Assembly (NCBI GenBank): GCA_022826645.1
Contig: JAJDUM010000096.1
Location: 1 to 64,000, forward strand
Source of the DNA: Candidatus Poribacteria bacterium
GTDB taxonomy: Bacteria > Poribacteria > WGA-4E > PCPOR2b
Direction of reading: 5' to 3'
Length of the DNA: 64,000 nucleotides
In this document: in pieces, positions 27,171 to 36,131 of the stretch
Layout of the letters: every line of letters starts with the position of its first letter
Numbering within the stretch: the first letter of the stretch is position 1
The notes under the pieces: generated by a model
What the model was told of the DNA's origin: nothing
Databases searched by the model: none
Seen by the model: only the letters and a program-made list of their open reading frames with translations
Position numbers and translations under genes: made by a program

Positions 27171-28175
27171 ATGCATATTCTTGGAATTGAAACGTCGTGT
27201 GATGAAACAGCTGCAGCCATCGTTACTGACGGCAGGGAAATCCGATCCAATATTGTCGCTTCTCAAATAGAACTTCATGCTAAATATGGTGGGATCGTAC
27301 CTGAACTCGCGTCCCGGAAACACGTAGAAGCGATCAACTACATCGTGGATCAAGCGATGGATGAAGCTGGCATGAGATTTGATGAGTTGGCGGCAATTGC
27401 TGTCACGAACCGACCGGGGTTGATTGGTGCCCTTCTTGTTGGTGTTGCTGCCGCAAAGTCGTTAGCATACTGCCATGACCTACCGCTTTTGGGAATTAAT
27501 CACGTTGAGGGTCATATCTACGCAAATTGTATGGAGCATCCGACGTTATCTTTTCCGCATATCTGTCTCACTGTTTCCGGCGGGCACACCCTGTTGGTGG
27601 AGGTACAGGAAGGTTGGCGATATGAGATCCTGGGTACGACACAGGACGATGCCGCGGGAGAAGCCTATGATAAAGTTGCACAATATCTCGGCCTTGGTTT
27701 TCCGGGTGGTAAGGTAATCGATGATTTGGCGAAGGAAGGTGACAGTGACGCGATCCGGTTCCCACGTCCTATGCTTGAGCGTGACAATTATCAGTTTAGT
27801 TTCAGTGGAGTCAAGACTGCTGTTCGATTTTTTGTTGAAAAAGCAAGAGATGCGGGAACATTGCCCGAGGTTGCGGATATTGCGGCGAGTTTTCAGGCAG
27901 CGGTTGTGGATGTACTTGTGGGCAAAACCATTCGGGCGGCAAAAGCGAAAAACGCCAAGGCGATTACTCTAACGGGAGGCGTTGCGGCAAACCGCCAATT
28001 GCGTGAATCTATGCGTGAGGCGGGGGATGAATTAGGCGCGGAAGTCTACTACCCACGAATTCAACTTTGCACAGATAACGGTGCGATGATTGCCGGAGTG
28101 GCTTACCAGAAATATCAAGAAGGATTGAGAGACACACTTGATCTTAACGCATATGCCTCTGGATCTATCGTTTGA
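27171..28175 (+). CDS. tsaD: tRNA N6-threonylcarbamoyladenosine transferase TsaD
   Basis: 334 aa, full length. GIETSCDETA opens the ASKHA ATPase fold; H111 and H115 in NHVEGH bind the metal; SGGHT and LTGGVAANRQLR are conserved. It transfers the threonylcarbamoyl group to A37 of ANN-decoding tRNAs, using the intermediate made by TsaC, which is encoded 51 bp downstream. No tsaB or tsaE is in the window. Confidence 0.95.
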   Translation: MHILGIETSCDETAAAIVTDGREIRSNIVASQIELHAKYGGIVPELASRKHVEAINYIVDQAMDEAGMRFDELAAIAVTNRPGLIGALLVGVAAAKSLAYCHDLPLLGINHVEGHIYANCMEHPTLSFPHICLTVSGGHTLLVEVQEGWRYEILGTTQDDAAGEAYDKVAQYLGLGFPGGKVIDDLAKEGDSDAIRFPRPMLERDNYQFSFSGVKTAVRFFVEKARDAGTLPEVADIAASFQAAVVDVLVGKTIRAAKAKNAKAITLTGGVAANRQLRESMREAGDELGAEVYYPRIQLCTDNGAMIAGVAYQKYQEGLRDTLDLNAYASGSIV

Positions 28176-28226
28176 AATGCAAAACTTGATGCCCAGAAAA
28201 AACAGATAGGTGAAATTCCAAACGCT

Positions 28227-28841
28227 ATGAACTCATTTGAAGACATCTCCATTGATCAGGCCACTGCAACTTTGCGGTGTGGTGGTGTCGTGGCTTTCCC
28301 GACTGATACGGTATACGGGGTAGGTACTGATCCGTTTCAACCTAAAGCTGTGCGAAAGCTATATCAGATCAAGGGCAGACCTATGGATAAACCAATTCCA
28401 ATATTGGTTGGCTCCGTCGATGATGTTCAGCATGTTGCTCAGGATCTGCCACCAATGTTTAACCAGATCGCAGAACGGTTCTGGCCCGGTGGACTAACAC
28501 TGATCGTAAAGGCAAAAACACTGCCGTCTGAAGTTACCGCTGGTGGGGATACGGTTGGGGTGCGTATGCCCGATCACCCAATAGCACTTGCGCTTCTCCA
28601 GCGTTTTGGCGGTGCAATTGCTACAACGAGTGCAAACAGATCTGATGAACCACCAGCTACTTCAGCCACCGAGGTCCGATCCGAGCTTGGCGAACTCGTG
28701 GATATTGTACTTGATGGCGGTGCGACGGTGACGAGAATAGCCTCCACTGTTTTGGATCTCACCGTATCACCCCCGCACATCCTCCGCCAGGGCGGGGTTT
28801 CAATGGATCAACTTGCCCCGGTTATACACCATCCCGATTAA
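28227..28841 (+). CDS. tsaC: L-threonylcarbamoyladenylate synthase (TsaC/Sua5/YrdC family)
   Basis: 204 aa, YrdC domain only (the Sua5 C-terminal domain is absent). GGVVAFPTDTVYGVG, KGRPMDKPIPIL, FWPGGLTL, VGVRMPDHP and TSANRSDEP are all family motifs. It makes threonylcarbamoyl-AMP from threonine, bicarbonate and ATP, feeding TsaD. Its position directly after tsaD supports a shared transcript. Confidence 0.93.
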   Translation: MNSFEDISIDQATATLRCGGVVAFPTDTVYGVGTDPFQPKAVRKLYQIKGRPMDKPIPILVGSVDDVQHVAQDLPPMFNQIAERFWPGGLTLIVKAKTLPSEVTAGGDTVGVRMPDHPIALALLQRFGGAIATTSANRSDEPPATSATEVRSELGELVDIVLDGGATVTRIASTVLDLTVSPPHILRQGGVSMDQLAPVIHHPD

Positions 28842-28895
28842 ATCAACCTATGGTTTTTGTATACTTATTCAGTAAGTCAGATGAGGAGTCTGTTT

Positions 28896-29717
28896 ATGGA
28901 AATTTCGCTTGCAGGTTGGAGTATCAATCGACGTTTCAGGGATCAGGCAAATCCACTTTCTCTGCTCGATTATCCGGCGCTTTCAAACGATGAGTTTGGT
29001 ATTAATGCGGTGGAGTTAAATAGTCCTTTCTTTTCCTACGAGAATCCAGATAATCCGGCGCAGAGTGGGATATCTAATGCGTACATTGATGAGTTGCATC
29101 GCCGCGCTGACGATGCTGGGGTGAGGATGCTTAGTATTGCGGTTGATGGTCATGGCAACCTGTCTTCCATTGATGAAGATGAGCGGACTCAGGCAGTCCA
29201 GAATCACAGGAAATGGTTCGATATCTGCCAAAAACTAGGATGCAATGCTTTCCGAGCCAATAGTGGTGGGAGCCACGGGGCTGATGCCACAGAGACGGAG
29301 ATTGAGCAGTGTATTAAGAGTTTTAAGGACCTTGCTGCTATGGCTGAGAATACGGGAGTCCGTGTAATGATGGAGAATCACGGAGGCGTTTCCGTATCAC
29401 CGGACAACATTATCCAGGTTATGGAAGCGGTCGATAGTGTCTACTGCCGTGTGCTCGCGGATTTCCTGAATTGGAGACCGTCGGATGATAAAGTAGAAAA
29501 CCTGAGAGCAGTTGCGCCTTATACTTGGGCAACCCATGCAAAATTCCTCAGTTTTGATGAAAGTGGGGAGTCAAATGAGATTGACTGCAAGCGTGTCATG
29601 GAAATCTTTAAATCGGCGGGATATACCAACCCTTTCGGGATTGAGTACGAGGGTGAAACAGACGATCACGTCGGGGTTCTCAAGAGCAAAGCACTCATTG
29701 AGAAGTATGCGTATTAG
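28896..29717 (+). CDS. Sugar phosphate isomerase/epimerase (TIM barrel)
   Basis: 273 aa from ATG 28896, chosen because GAGGAG lies 8 nt before it; upstream TTG or ATG starts only add residues without a ribosome site. Likely metal ligands are the Glu in MMENHGG, Asp in VLADFLNW, His in THAKFLSF, and Glu in GIEYEGE. It resembles the barrel protein at 59055-59906 in motif order. A cupin gene follows after 48 bp. The reaction is not identifiable. Confidence 0.8.
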   Translation: MEISLAGWSINRRFRDQANPLSLLDYPALSNDEFGINAVELNSPFFSYENPDNPAQSGISNAYIDELHRRADDAGVRMLSIAVDGHGNLSSIDEDERTQAVQNHRKWFDICQKLGCNAFRANSGGSHGADATETEIEQCIKSFKDLAAMAENTGVRVMMENHGGVSVSPDNIIQVMEAVDSVYCRVLADFLNWRPSDDKVENLRAVAPYTWATHAKFLSFDESGESNEIDCKRVMEIFKSAGYTNPFGIEYEGETDDHVGVLKSKALIEKYAY

Positions 29718-29765
29718 CCTGCACCATCCTGCGTTGGCTTCTGTAAGGTTAGAGACGTAAAGAAG

Positions 29766-30167
29766 ATGACTGACTTCAGTACCAAGTGTTTGCCCGCTAT
29801 TTCCGACACCATCGCCCCAGATGGCTCTAGGGTCCGGCTCCTGTTAAGCCTCGCAGCGGGCGGGCTGGCCCATTTTGAGCTTGCCGCGGGAGAGACATCA
29901 GCTGCGGTCGCGCACCGAACCGTTGAAGAGATTTGGTTTTTCTTAGGAGGTTGCGGTGAAATGTGGCGGAAGCAAGGCGCAAGCGAAGAGGTCGTTACGG
30001 TACACTCAGGAGTCTGTATTACAATCCCGATCGGTGTTCACTTTCAATTCCGAGCATTCGGTACTGAGCCGTTAGCAGCCATTGCGGTGACCATGCCGCC
30101 ATGGCCCGGTGGGTGTGAAGCCTATATTGTTGATGGAAAGTGGAAACCGACCGTGCCTAAAGAGTAA
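29766..30167 (+). CDS. Cupin-domain protein
   Basis: 133 aa single-domain cupin. HRTVEEIWFFLGGCGEMW is cupin motif 1 in a form with a His and Glu as possible metal ligands, and ITIPIGVHFQFRAFG is motif 2. Small cupins bind metals and act as isomerases, dioxygenases or sensors. Its position after a sugar isomerase gene suggests a sugar-related role, which is inference. Confidence 0.8.
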   Translation: MTDFSTKCLPAISDTIAPDGSRVRLLLSLAAGGLAHFELAAGETSAAVAHRTVEEIWFFLGGCGEMWRKQGASEEVVTVHSGVCITIPIGVHFQFRAFGTEPLAAIAVTMPPWPGGCEAYIVDGKWKPTVPKE

Positions 30168-30283
30168 AATAGGTCCAGATGATTTACGCTGCGCAGTAGA
30201 CGCCTCTTAAACGTAACCTGCGTTGCGAATCGTAGATTGCAGGACGAAGCGACTCTCAAAGAAAGGATACCATCGCATATATC

Positions 30284-31396
30284 ATGTCAACTATTCACAC
30301 CAAACTCAAGATCGGTGCTGCCCGAGACGTTGGGATGTCGCAGGATATCCTCTTAGAAGCGGGAGCCCTTCTTCGATCGGAAATTACCAATCGACGCATT
30401 ACTGCGGCCTCTTTACTCGTTGCGCGTAATCAGACAATCGTCCATTCAGAAGGCTATGGACATCTGACTCCGGACGAAAACTCCCGCTCAGTTACCCCAG
30501 ATAGCGTATTTCTACTCGCGTCGATTACGAAGCCCGTAACGGCTTGCGCTCTGATGCTGCTGGTCGATCGAGGACAGATCTCACTTGATGATCCTGTTTC
30601 CCTCTACCTGCCAGAATTCCAGGGCGGGGAGCGCCATAAGGTACGCGTCCGAAATCTATTGTCGCACACGTCTGGTATGCCGGATATGCTGCCGGAGAAT
30701 ACCGATTTGCGTCGTGCCCATGCACCCTTAAGCGAGTTTGTCCGGCGCGCGCTTCAGACCCCGCTACTTTACTCACCTAATACCAATTTCAGCTATCAAA
30801 GTAAGGGGATCTTGTTAGGGTCGGAGATTGTTGAACGGATTACAGGGCAGCGGTTACGCGACTTTGAAGAGGAAGAGATCTTCAAGCCGCTTGGGATGCA
30901 GAACAGCGCATTGGGACTTGGAAGATTTAAGATTCCTGACACGGTGTGGTGTGGAACATCTATGGAGGAAACCGAGGACCAGTGTCGTTTCGGGCCAAAT
31001 AGTGCTTATTGGCGTGATTTAGGTAATCCGTGGGGTGGGATACATAGCACCGGACCAGATCTTGCCATCCTATTGCAGGCTATGCTTAATGGCGGTGGAT
31101 ACGCGGGGCAGCGTGTTTTCAGCCGGGCGGCGGTCGAGGCAATGACAACCGACCAGAATGGTACGCTGAATGCACCGTGGGGATTAGGCTGGGGATTGGC
31201 GCACTCAAAAGCATGGAACTTTTTTGGCGAATTAGTTTCTCCAGCTACATTCGGACACACCGGCGCGACCGGCACTGTAGCATGGGCTGATCCTGAACAG
31301 GAATTGCTCTGTGTGATTTTGACGAACCAGATGGTGGATAATGGCAGTTTGCTCCGGCGGGTTTCCAATGTAGTCGCGTCCGCTGTTGCCTGCTAG
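30284..31396 (+). CDS. Serine hydrolase of the beta-lactamase / penicillin-binding protein-like family
   Basis: 370 aa class C-like fold. S80 and K83 (SITK) form SxxK, YQS in NFSYQSKG is the second motif, and HTGATG near the C-terminus replaces KTG. No signal peptide is obvious, so a cytoplasmic esterase or peptidase is as likely as a resistance enzyme. The stop at 31394-31396 overlaps the possible GTG start of the symporter gene, so the two are coupled; the hydrolase might release a substrate related to the one imported. Confidence 0.85.
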   Translation: MSTIHTKLKIGAARDVGMSQDILLEAGALLRSEITNRRITAASLLVARNQTIVHSEGYGHLTPDENSRSVTPDSVFLLASITKPVTACALMLLVDRGQISLDDPVSLYLPEFQGGERHKVRVRNLLSHTSGMPDMLPENTDLRRAHAPLSEFVRRALQTPLLYSPNTNFSYQSKGILLGSEIVERITGQRLRDFEEEEIFKPLGMQNSALGLGRFKIPDTVWCGTSMEETEDQCRFGPNSAYWRDLGNPWGGIHSTGPDLAILLQAMLNGGGYAGQRVFSRAAVEAMTTDQNGTLNAPWGLGWGLAHSKAWNFFGELVSPATFGHTGATGTVAWADPEQELLCVILTNQMVDNGSLLRRVSNVVASAVAC

Positions 31397-31419
31397 TGTC
31401 AAGTGGCGGGGAAACCTCT

Positions 31420-33126
31420 ATGACTGTGATAGATTGGCTGCTGGTCTTGGTAATCAATGGCGGCATAGTCCTGTATGGAATCCTTGTGTTTCGTCGGCAG
31501 CGAGAGAGTTTTGACTGGTACTTGGCGGCGAAATCCATCCCATGGTGGATTGTAGGATTGTCTGCCTTCTCCACCGCCGTGGATAGTGGGGATTACGTGG
31601 CGATTGTTGGAGGGTCCTATACGCTCGGACTATCGCAGTTGTCCCAGTGGTGGTTAGGCATTGCCGTGGGTTGGTTCATTTTGAGTTTCTTTGTCATTGT
31701 GCCGATGTATCGGTCCGGCGTGTTTACTAATGCAGAATGGCTTGAATTCCGGTTTGGTCCTGCAGCGCGCTTCCTGTCGGTCCTGATAAACATCCAATCC
31801 AGGACCAACGTACTGGGTAATATCTTTTTTTCTACCTTCCTGGTCCTGAACATCGTAGCAGATATTGAGACACTCTGGAGTTGGCTTATTGTGGTTGCTG
31901 TTGCGTTCACAGCGATTTTGTACATCGTCAGAGGTGGGCTGAAAGCAGGGGTTGTTACCGATGCGCTGCAGAGCGTTAGTATGATTGTCGCAGCCTTTGT
32001 GCTTTGGGGTGTCGTATGGGTCAGGGCGGGTGGCTGGAACGGTCTGAATCAGAAACTTGCCGCGATAGATGCAAGTCTTCCTAAAACCCTGCTCCATGTG
32101 GGTGGATATTCACCGCCCGGCGTGCCTCCCCTTTTGGTTGTATTTGGACTTATCGTTGTATTGACCATGTATGTCCTGATTAATCAGTACGAAACGATTC
32201 GGTTCTTAGGTGCCCGCTCCGAGTGGGACTTCAAGATGGCGGCTTTGGTGGCTAGCGTAGCAACGGCAATCTGTTTATGGTTTAACGTGAGTCTGGGACC
32301 CTTGGCGCGAGCCGATTTTCCCACGCTCGCGATGAGCGATCAAGCCTATCCGTTGATGCTAAAAAAATATCTCCCTACCGGCTTAATCGGCTTAGTGCTC
32401 GCGGGATTAGTCGCGGGAGGATACTCAACCTTCGACTCTATCGGCATCGGGATTTCAAGCCTTTTTGTTCGGGATATCTATGCTCGTTTTATTGTAAAGA
32501 AGGGTTCCGACGCCCATTACACGCGGGTGGGCAGGATCACAGTACCTTTTATCATTATACTCGGATTTCTGTATGTGCCTTTCCTTCAGGGTGGGATGGT
32601 CCTATTTTATCTGCGTCTTGCTGGAGCGATTCAGGTACCGCTCATGACGGTTATCCTGATGGGTGTCTTCACTCGGGTACATCGTGGCACAGGTATCATC
32701 GGACTCGCAGTGGGGCTTATTTACGGTATCTCAGCCATCATAGCGGACGCTAAGGGGTTGGCACTGCCAGTCTGGTATACTAATACTTGGTGGGCGTATC
32801 TATGGAATCTCATACTCCCGGCAGCGAGTATGCTCATTGCTTCAAGAGTTATTGACTGTTTCCGTGGTCCCGTCCATGATGAGGAGTTAAGAGGACTGTG
32901 CTATGGTGAAGATCAGGAGCCGATGGATGTCCGAGAATTAATGGCGAGTCGCTTGGACGCACTTGAAGGCACCTGGCTGCAGCAAACATTGCGAGAAGCA
33001 CCAGTTCGCCCCAAATATCCTTTTGAAGTACCCGACACAGGTCTACGTTGGTTCAAGCGTCCCGGACTGTGGGCAATTATTTACCTTGCTATTGCCTGCT
33101 ACTTGCTGTTTGTGCTGCTTTGGTGA
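31420..33126 (+). CDS. Sodium:solute symporter family transporter
   Basis: 568 aa polytopic protein with about 13 membrane segments, of the SSS family. AVDSGDYVAIVGGSYTLG near the start and LAGLVAGGYSTFDSIGIGISS in the middle are the recognisable stretches, the latter like the SSS motif around the Na+ site. ATG 31420 follows GGCGGGGAAA and is preferred; an upstream GTG at 31396 would add eight residues and overlap the hydrolase stop. A small two-helix protein follows after 11 bp. Substrate unknown; sugars or organic acids are likely from context. Confidence 0.87.
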   Translation: MTVIDWLLVLVINGGIVLYGILVFRRQRESFDWYLAAKSIPWWIVGLSAFSTAVDSGDYVAIVGGSYTLGLSQLSQWWLGIAVGWFILSFFVIVPMYRSGVFTNAEWLEFRFGPAARFLSVLINIQSRTNVLGNIFFSTFLVLNIVADIETLWSWLIVVAVAFTAILYIVRGGLKAGVVTDALQSVSMIVAAFVLWGVVWVRAGGWNGLNQKLAAIDASLPKTLLHVGGYSPPGVPPLLVVFGLIVVLTMYVLINQYETIRFLGARSEWDFKMAALVASVATAICLWFNVSLGPLARADFPTLAMSDQAYPLMLKKYLPTGLIGLVLAGLVAGGYSTFDSIGIGISSLFVRDIYARFIVKKGSDAHYTRVGRITVPFIIILGFLYVPFLQGGMVLFYLRLAGAIQVPLMTVILMGVFTRVHRGTGIIGLAVGLIYGISAIIADAKGLALPVWYTNTWWAYLWNLILPAASMLIASRVIDCFRGPVHDEELRGLCYGEDQEPMDVRELMASRLDALEGTWLQQTLREAPVRPKYPFEVPDTGLRWFKRPGLWAIIYLAIACYLLFVLLW

Positions 33127-33137
33127 AGGAGAGCGGA

Positions 33138-33335
33138 ATGGGAAAGTCGAAAGATGGAAGAAAATCCAAACAGTTCGAGAGGTTGTACACAGCCGTGCTC
33201 GTACTGCTTGTAGCAATCTTGCTCCTAATTTCTATTTTCTATACGCCGAGTTTGTGGCAGGTGAAGGTTACAATCGCAGTGATATTGATCGGGATAAGTG
33301 GACTCTTCTGGGGTAGATACATGGGTGACCGTTAG
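33138..33335 (+). CDS. Small two-helix membrane protein next to the symporter
   Basis: 65 aa from ATG 33138, preceded by AAGGAGAGCGG. A basic N-terminus (MGKSKDGRKSKQ) leads into two hydrophobic helices (about 18-37 and 43-60). It begins 11 bp after the symporter stop. Small accessory subunits encoded beside SSS transporters are known in other families; whether this is one is inference. Longer starts at 33048 would overlap the symporter and are unlikely. Confidence 0.7.
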   Translation: MGKSKDGRKSKQFERLYTAVLVLLVAILLLISIFYTPSLWQVKVTIAVILIGISGLFWGRYMGDR

Positions 33336-33367
33336 GCGCACACAGAACCTCTGATTCGCTCGAACAT

Positions 33368-34495
33368 CTACCGGAACCAGTCATAATTGAGCCCCAAAGA
33401 TCTGTCCGTTAGCGGTAGATCTACTCGGGCACCGCCCTGCGCCGAAGACTGTTTAAGCGCAATCTCAACTTCAAGTGCGATCGCAACTCTTCGTCCAGAA
33501 TTCTTAGGTTCATCGAGCCTACCCTCCATGCAGTCTATCACATCTGCTAATCCGTAGATTGCACCGTAAGGACCGACAAATTGAGGATCGGGCCATGGGA
33601 CTTCTATCCTGCTAACACCGCTGGCTGTTTCGATGTCCTGCCACAGTTTAAACCCAGTTGCCATGGTGGGAATAACTATTTCACCCGCGGTGCCGGTTAC
33701 ACGCAGGTGCGGTGCGCCCGGTCGAAAGTAGACCGCTATTTCATTGTGTGTAACCATTAAGCCCTGCCCCGCAAATTCGTCGCTCCCACCAGGTCCCTTG
33801 AATTCATCGGTGCCACTACCCCGTCGTTGCTGGTCACCAATACCGATAACCCAAGCAGGCGAACTATCCAGAAAATAGGACCAACTCTGATGCTGCGCGC
33901 CGGGTCTTGGTGCCTCAATCGAGAGGATATTGCCAATCGCGCCACCATCAATTAATTCCTTCGCCTTTCCGAATGATGGATGAGTCGTCGATATCGCGCC
34001 ACAATTGAGCGGGACACCGGCGTCGGCGCAGACTTTAACCATCCGGTCAGTTTCTTCAAGCGTGTGTGCCATCGGCTTTGCCGTTACAATTCCCTTCGCG
34101 CCGTTCTCAACTGCCAAACAGGTCAGGTCAGCTCGTCCCTTAACGTTCGTGGCAACAGCGACGAGATCCAGATTTTCCGTACGTAGCATTTCCACTGCAT
34201 CAGTATAGAGCGCGTTGATACCATAACGTTCCTTGAATGCCTCTAGGCGTTTCTGGTCACGATCCGCGGCAGCAACCAAAGCTACGTCAGGACGGTTCCA
34301 AAACGCCTCTGAATAACTGGTAGGTAAACCTTCCTTGCCGGGGTGATCATGGTGATAGATTTTCCGATAAACATCCAAATTCGGTGTGGGGCGATCAATG
34401 TCATTGATATTGAAAAAATCTCCGATTCGCGTCGCCATGTCGTAAAGCATTCCCATCCAACCCAGACCTATGACTCCTGCACGATATCTTGGCAT
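33368..34495 (-). CDS. Gfo/Idh/MocA family oxidoreductase (paralogue B)
   Basis: 375 aa. Rossmann motif GVIGLGWMGMLYD; AKP (GIVTAKPMA) where paralogue A at 16322 has EKP. The two proteins align along their whole length. This copy carries a short insertion near residue 235 that looks like a tandem duplication of a GxDEFxGxG unit. Likely NAD(P)-dependent sugar dehydrogenase. It is convergent with the small membrane protein gene. Confidence 0.85.
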   Translation of the reverse strand: MPRYRAGVIGLGWMGMLYDMATRIGDFFNINDIDRPTPNLDVYRKIYHHDHPGKEGLPTSYSEAFWNRPDVALVAAADRDQKRLEAFKERYGINALYTDAVEMLRTENLDLVAVATNVKGRADLTCLAVENGAKGIVTAKPMAHTLEETDRMVKVCADAGVPLNCGAISTTHPSFGKAKELIDGGAIGNILSIEAPRPGAQHQSWSYFLDSSPAWVIGIGDQQRRGSGTDEFKGPGGSDEFAGQGLMVTHNEIAVYFRPGAPHLRVTGTAGEIVIPTMATGFKLWQDIETASGVSRIEVPWPDPQFVGPYGAIYGLADVIDCMEGRLDEPKNSGRRVAIALEVEIALKQSSAQGGARVDLPLTDRSLGLNYDWFR

Positions 34496-34546
34496 ATTGG
34501 ATTTCCTTCATGATGTAAACCTGTACAAAGCCAGTGTGACAGGTGA

Positions 34547-34942
34547 TTATTTTTTGGGCTTTCCGCGATAGGTTTCTTGCATCATTCCCGCAAAGGTCAT
34601 GATATCTTGTTGAAAAGCCTCCGTAAAATCCCCTGATTCCTTGGTATCTGCGAAACGAGTGAATACAGTTTCTAACGCTTCCACAAATTGCTCTGATTTG
34701 CCTTCATCTGCCGCCTGTTGTTTCAGTTGTTGAAGGATTGTCATCTTCGCTGCTTTTTCCCGTTCTGATTGCACCTCTTGTATTGATTTATCGAAAGTAA
34801 CACGCAGCGTTTCGACAATGTGGTATGCCATCGAACGGTTATATTTCTGTGAATCGCGTTTAGCGCCCTCATAAATGTCCATAGGTAGCAATAAGCTAAT
34901 TTGCTTCTTTAAGGAATCTTTTGGCTGGCGATATTCTTTCAT
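34547..34942 (-). CDS. Small putative DNA-binding protein (ribbon-helix-helix-like), unknown
   Basis: 131 aa. The N-terminal 50 residues (KKQISLLLPMDIYEGAKRDSQKYNRSMAYHIVETLR, here shortened in quotation) have the strand-helix-helix pattern of ribbon-helix-helix proteins; the rest is helical and charged. The ATG follows GAGGAA. It lies next to the tyrosine recombinase in a visibly AT-richer stretch, so it may be part of the same inserted element. No firm family. Confidence 0.55.
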   Translation of the reverse strand: MKEYRQPKDSLKKQISLLLPMDIYEGAKRDSQKYNRSMAYHIVETLRVTFDKSIQEVQSEREKAAKMTILQQLKQQAADEGKSEQFVEALETVFTRFADTKESGDFTEAFQQDIMTFAGMMQETYRGKPKK

Positions 34943-35080
34943 CTAATTCCTCTGAGTTTAATATATTAGAGTCAGAGTTATAGTTAAAATAAGTATTATT
35001 GGGTAATAGTATAACACCACAATGCAAAAAATTACAGTAAAATATTTCAAGCAATAGAATGGTCACTATTGTTCAACATA

Positions 35081-36013
35081 CTACTCCCATGATATGCTTT
35101 CCATAGTAATATGTAAATCATGTTCTGTAGGCATAGTGTAAATAGCTGTTGTATTAACATTGGAATGACCTAATATTTTTGAAACTCTATCAATGGGTTG
35201 ACCAGCGTCAATAAGGTTTTTTGCACAAGTATGCCTAAACACATGAGGAGACAGATTATCTATTTTTGCTTCATAGGCATATTTGTGTATAATGTATCGA
35301 ACACCACGGTCTGTCAAGGGCATCCGTTTCTGCCCATAAAAGAGAAAACGCTCCCTTTCAGGGCTTGCACCGATTATGCCTGTTGGATGTTTGGATCCAT
35401 CTAATGCGTTGAGGTAATCCTTCAAAACCCGTATGATACTTGAGTTTAATGGGATATTGCGTCGTTTCGTGCCTTTGCCCTCACGGACCGTAATCATATT
35501 GCTATTAGTTGATATTCTAATATCGGAAACTCGCAAATTACAAAGCTCGCTCACACGCATTCCGGTATGCAGCAGCATCGTAATAATGGCTAAATCCCTG
35601 AGTTTTCCCGATCTCCGTACTGCTCGTAACAACGCCAGCTGCTCTTTGCGCTCCAAAGCCCGAGGGGCAAGCGGCTCTTCGGCGACAGTTCGTATGCCTT
35701 CAGCAGGATTATTTAGTATGAGGTCATTTTGTTGTGCCCACTGGCAAAAGCTGGATATGCTAATTAGGCTACGGTTAATCGTCGATGGCTTTTTACCCCA
35801 GTCTAACAGGGCGTTCCGATACTCGATGATCTCCATTGGGGTAATACTATCGAGGACGAGTGCTGCTCCGTTGATATGTTGGAACCAACGCGAAAATGAG
35901 CGAAGATCTGTCATATAGGCTTTGACGGTCTGCTCAGATTTATCTTGATCATAAAGATAATCGCGGTAATCTTGGAGTAATTCCTCCATTTTGTGTGTCT
36001 CCTTATCGGACAT
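35081..36013 (-). CDS. Tyrosine recombinase (XerC/XerD-like integrase)
   Basis: 310 aa with an N-terminal SAM-like core-binding domain (about 8-100) and a full catalytic set: R153 (HTGMRVSEL), K181, H257 and R260 (SPHVFRHT), H283 (LGHSN) and nucleophile Y292 (AIYT). It could be a chromosomal Xer or the integrase of an element. The AT-rich setting, the small DNA-binding neighbour and a 9-6-9 palindrome upstream (36102-36125) favour a mobile or site-specific system. The first codons (ATGTCCGATAAG) belong to a sequence repeated twice more upstream. Confidence 0.88.
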   Translation of the reverse strand: MSDKETHKMEELLQDYRDYLYDQDKSEQTVKAYMTDLRSFSRWFQHINGAALVLDSITPMEIIEYRNALLDWGKKPSTINRSLISISSFCQWAQQNDLILNNPAEGIRTVAEEPLAPRALERKEQLALLRAVRRSGKLRDLAIITMLLHTGMRVSELCNLRVSDIRISTNSNMITVREGKGTKRRNIPLNSSIIRVLKDYLNALDGSKHPTGIIGASPERERFLFYGQKRMPLTDRGVRYIIHKYAYEAKIDNLSPHVFRHTCAKNLIDAGQPIDRVSKILGHSNVNTTAIYTMPTEHDLHITMESISWE

Positions 36014-36131
36014 TTTTTTTAGGAGTTCAGTTATTATGCGGGTTAGAACGCCGAACTCAGAGTATAAGTTTCACTTATCGGACATTTTACGGAGGAATAA
36101 CGTCCGATAAGATTAGTTATCGGACATTTGG
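36003..36131. repeat. Repeats of the recombinase start region with a Xer-like 9-6-9 palindrome
   Basis: TTATCGGAC occurs in direct orientation at 36003-36011, 36075-36083 and 36117-36125, and inverted (GTCCGATAA) at 36102-36110. The last two form a perfect inverted repeat with a 6-bp spacer (GATTAG), the layout of Xer core sites. The first copy covers the recombinase start codon. The other two, read on the minus strand, encode a start codon with MSDK or MSDN and then a stop. Confidence 0.7.
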
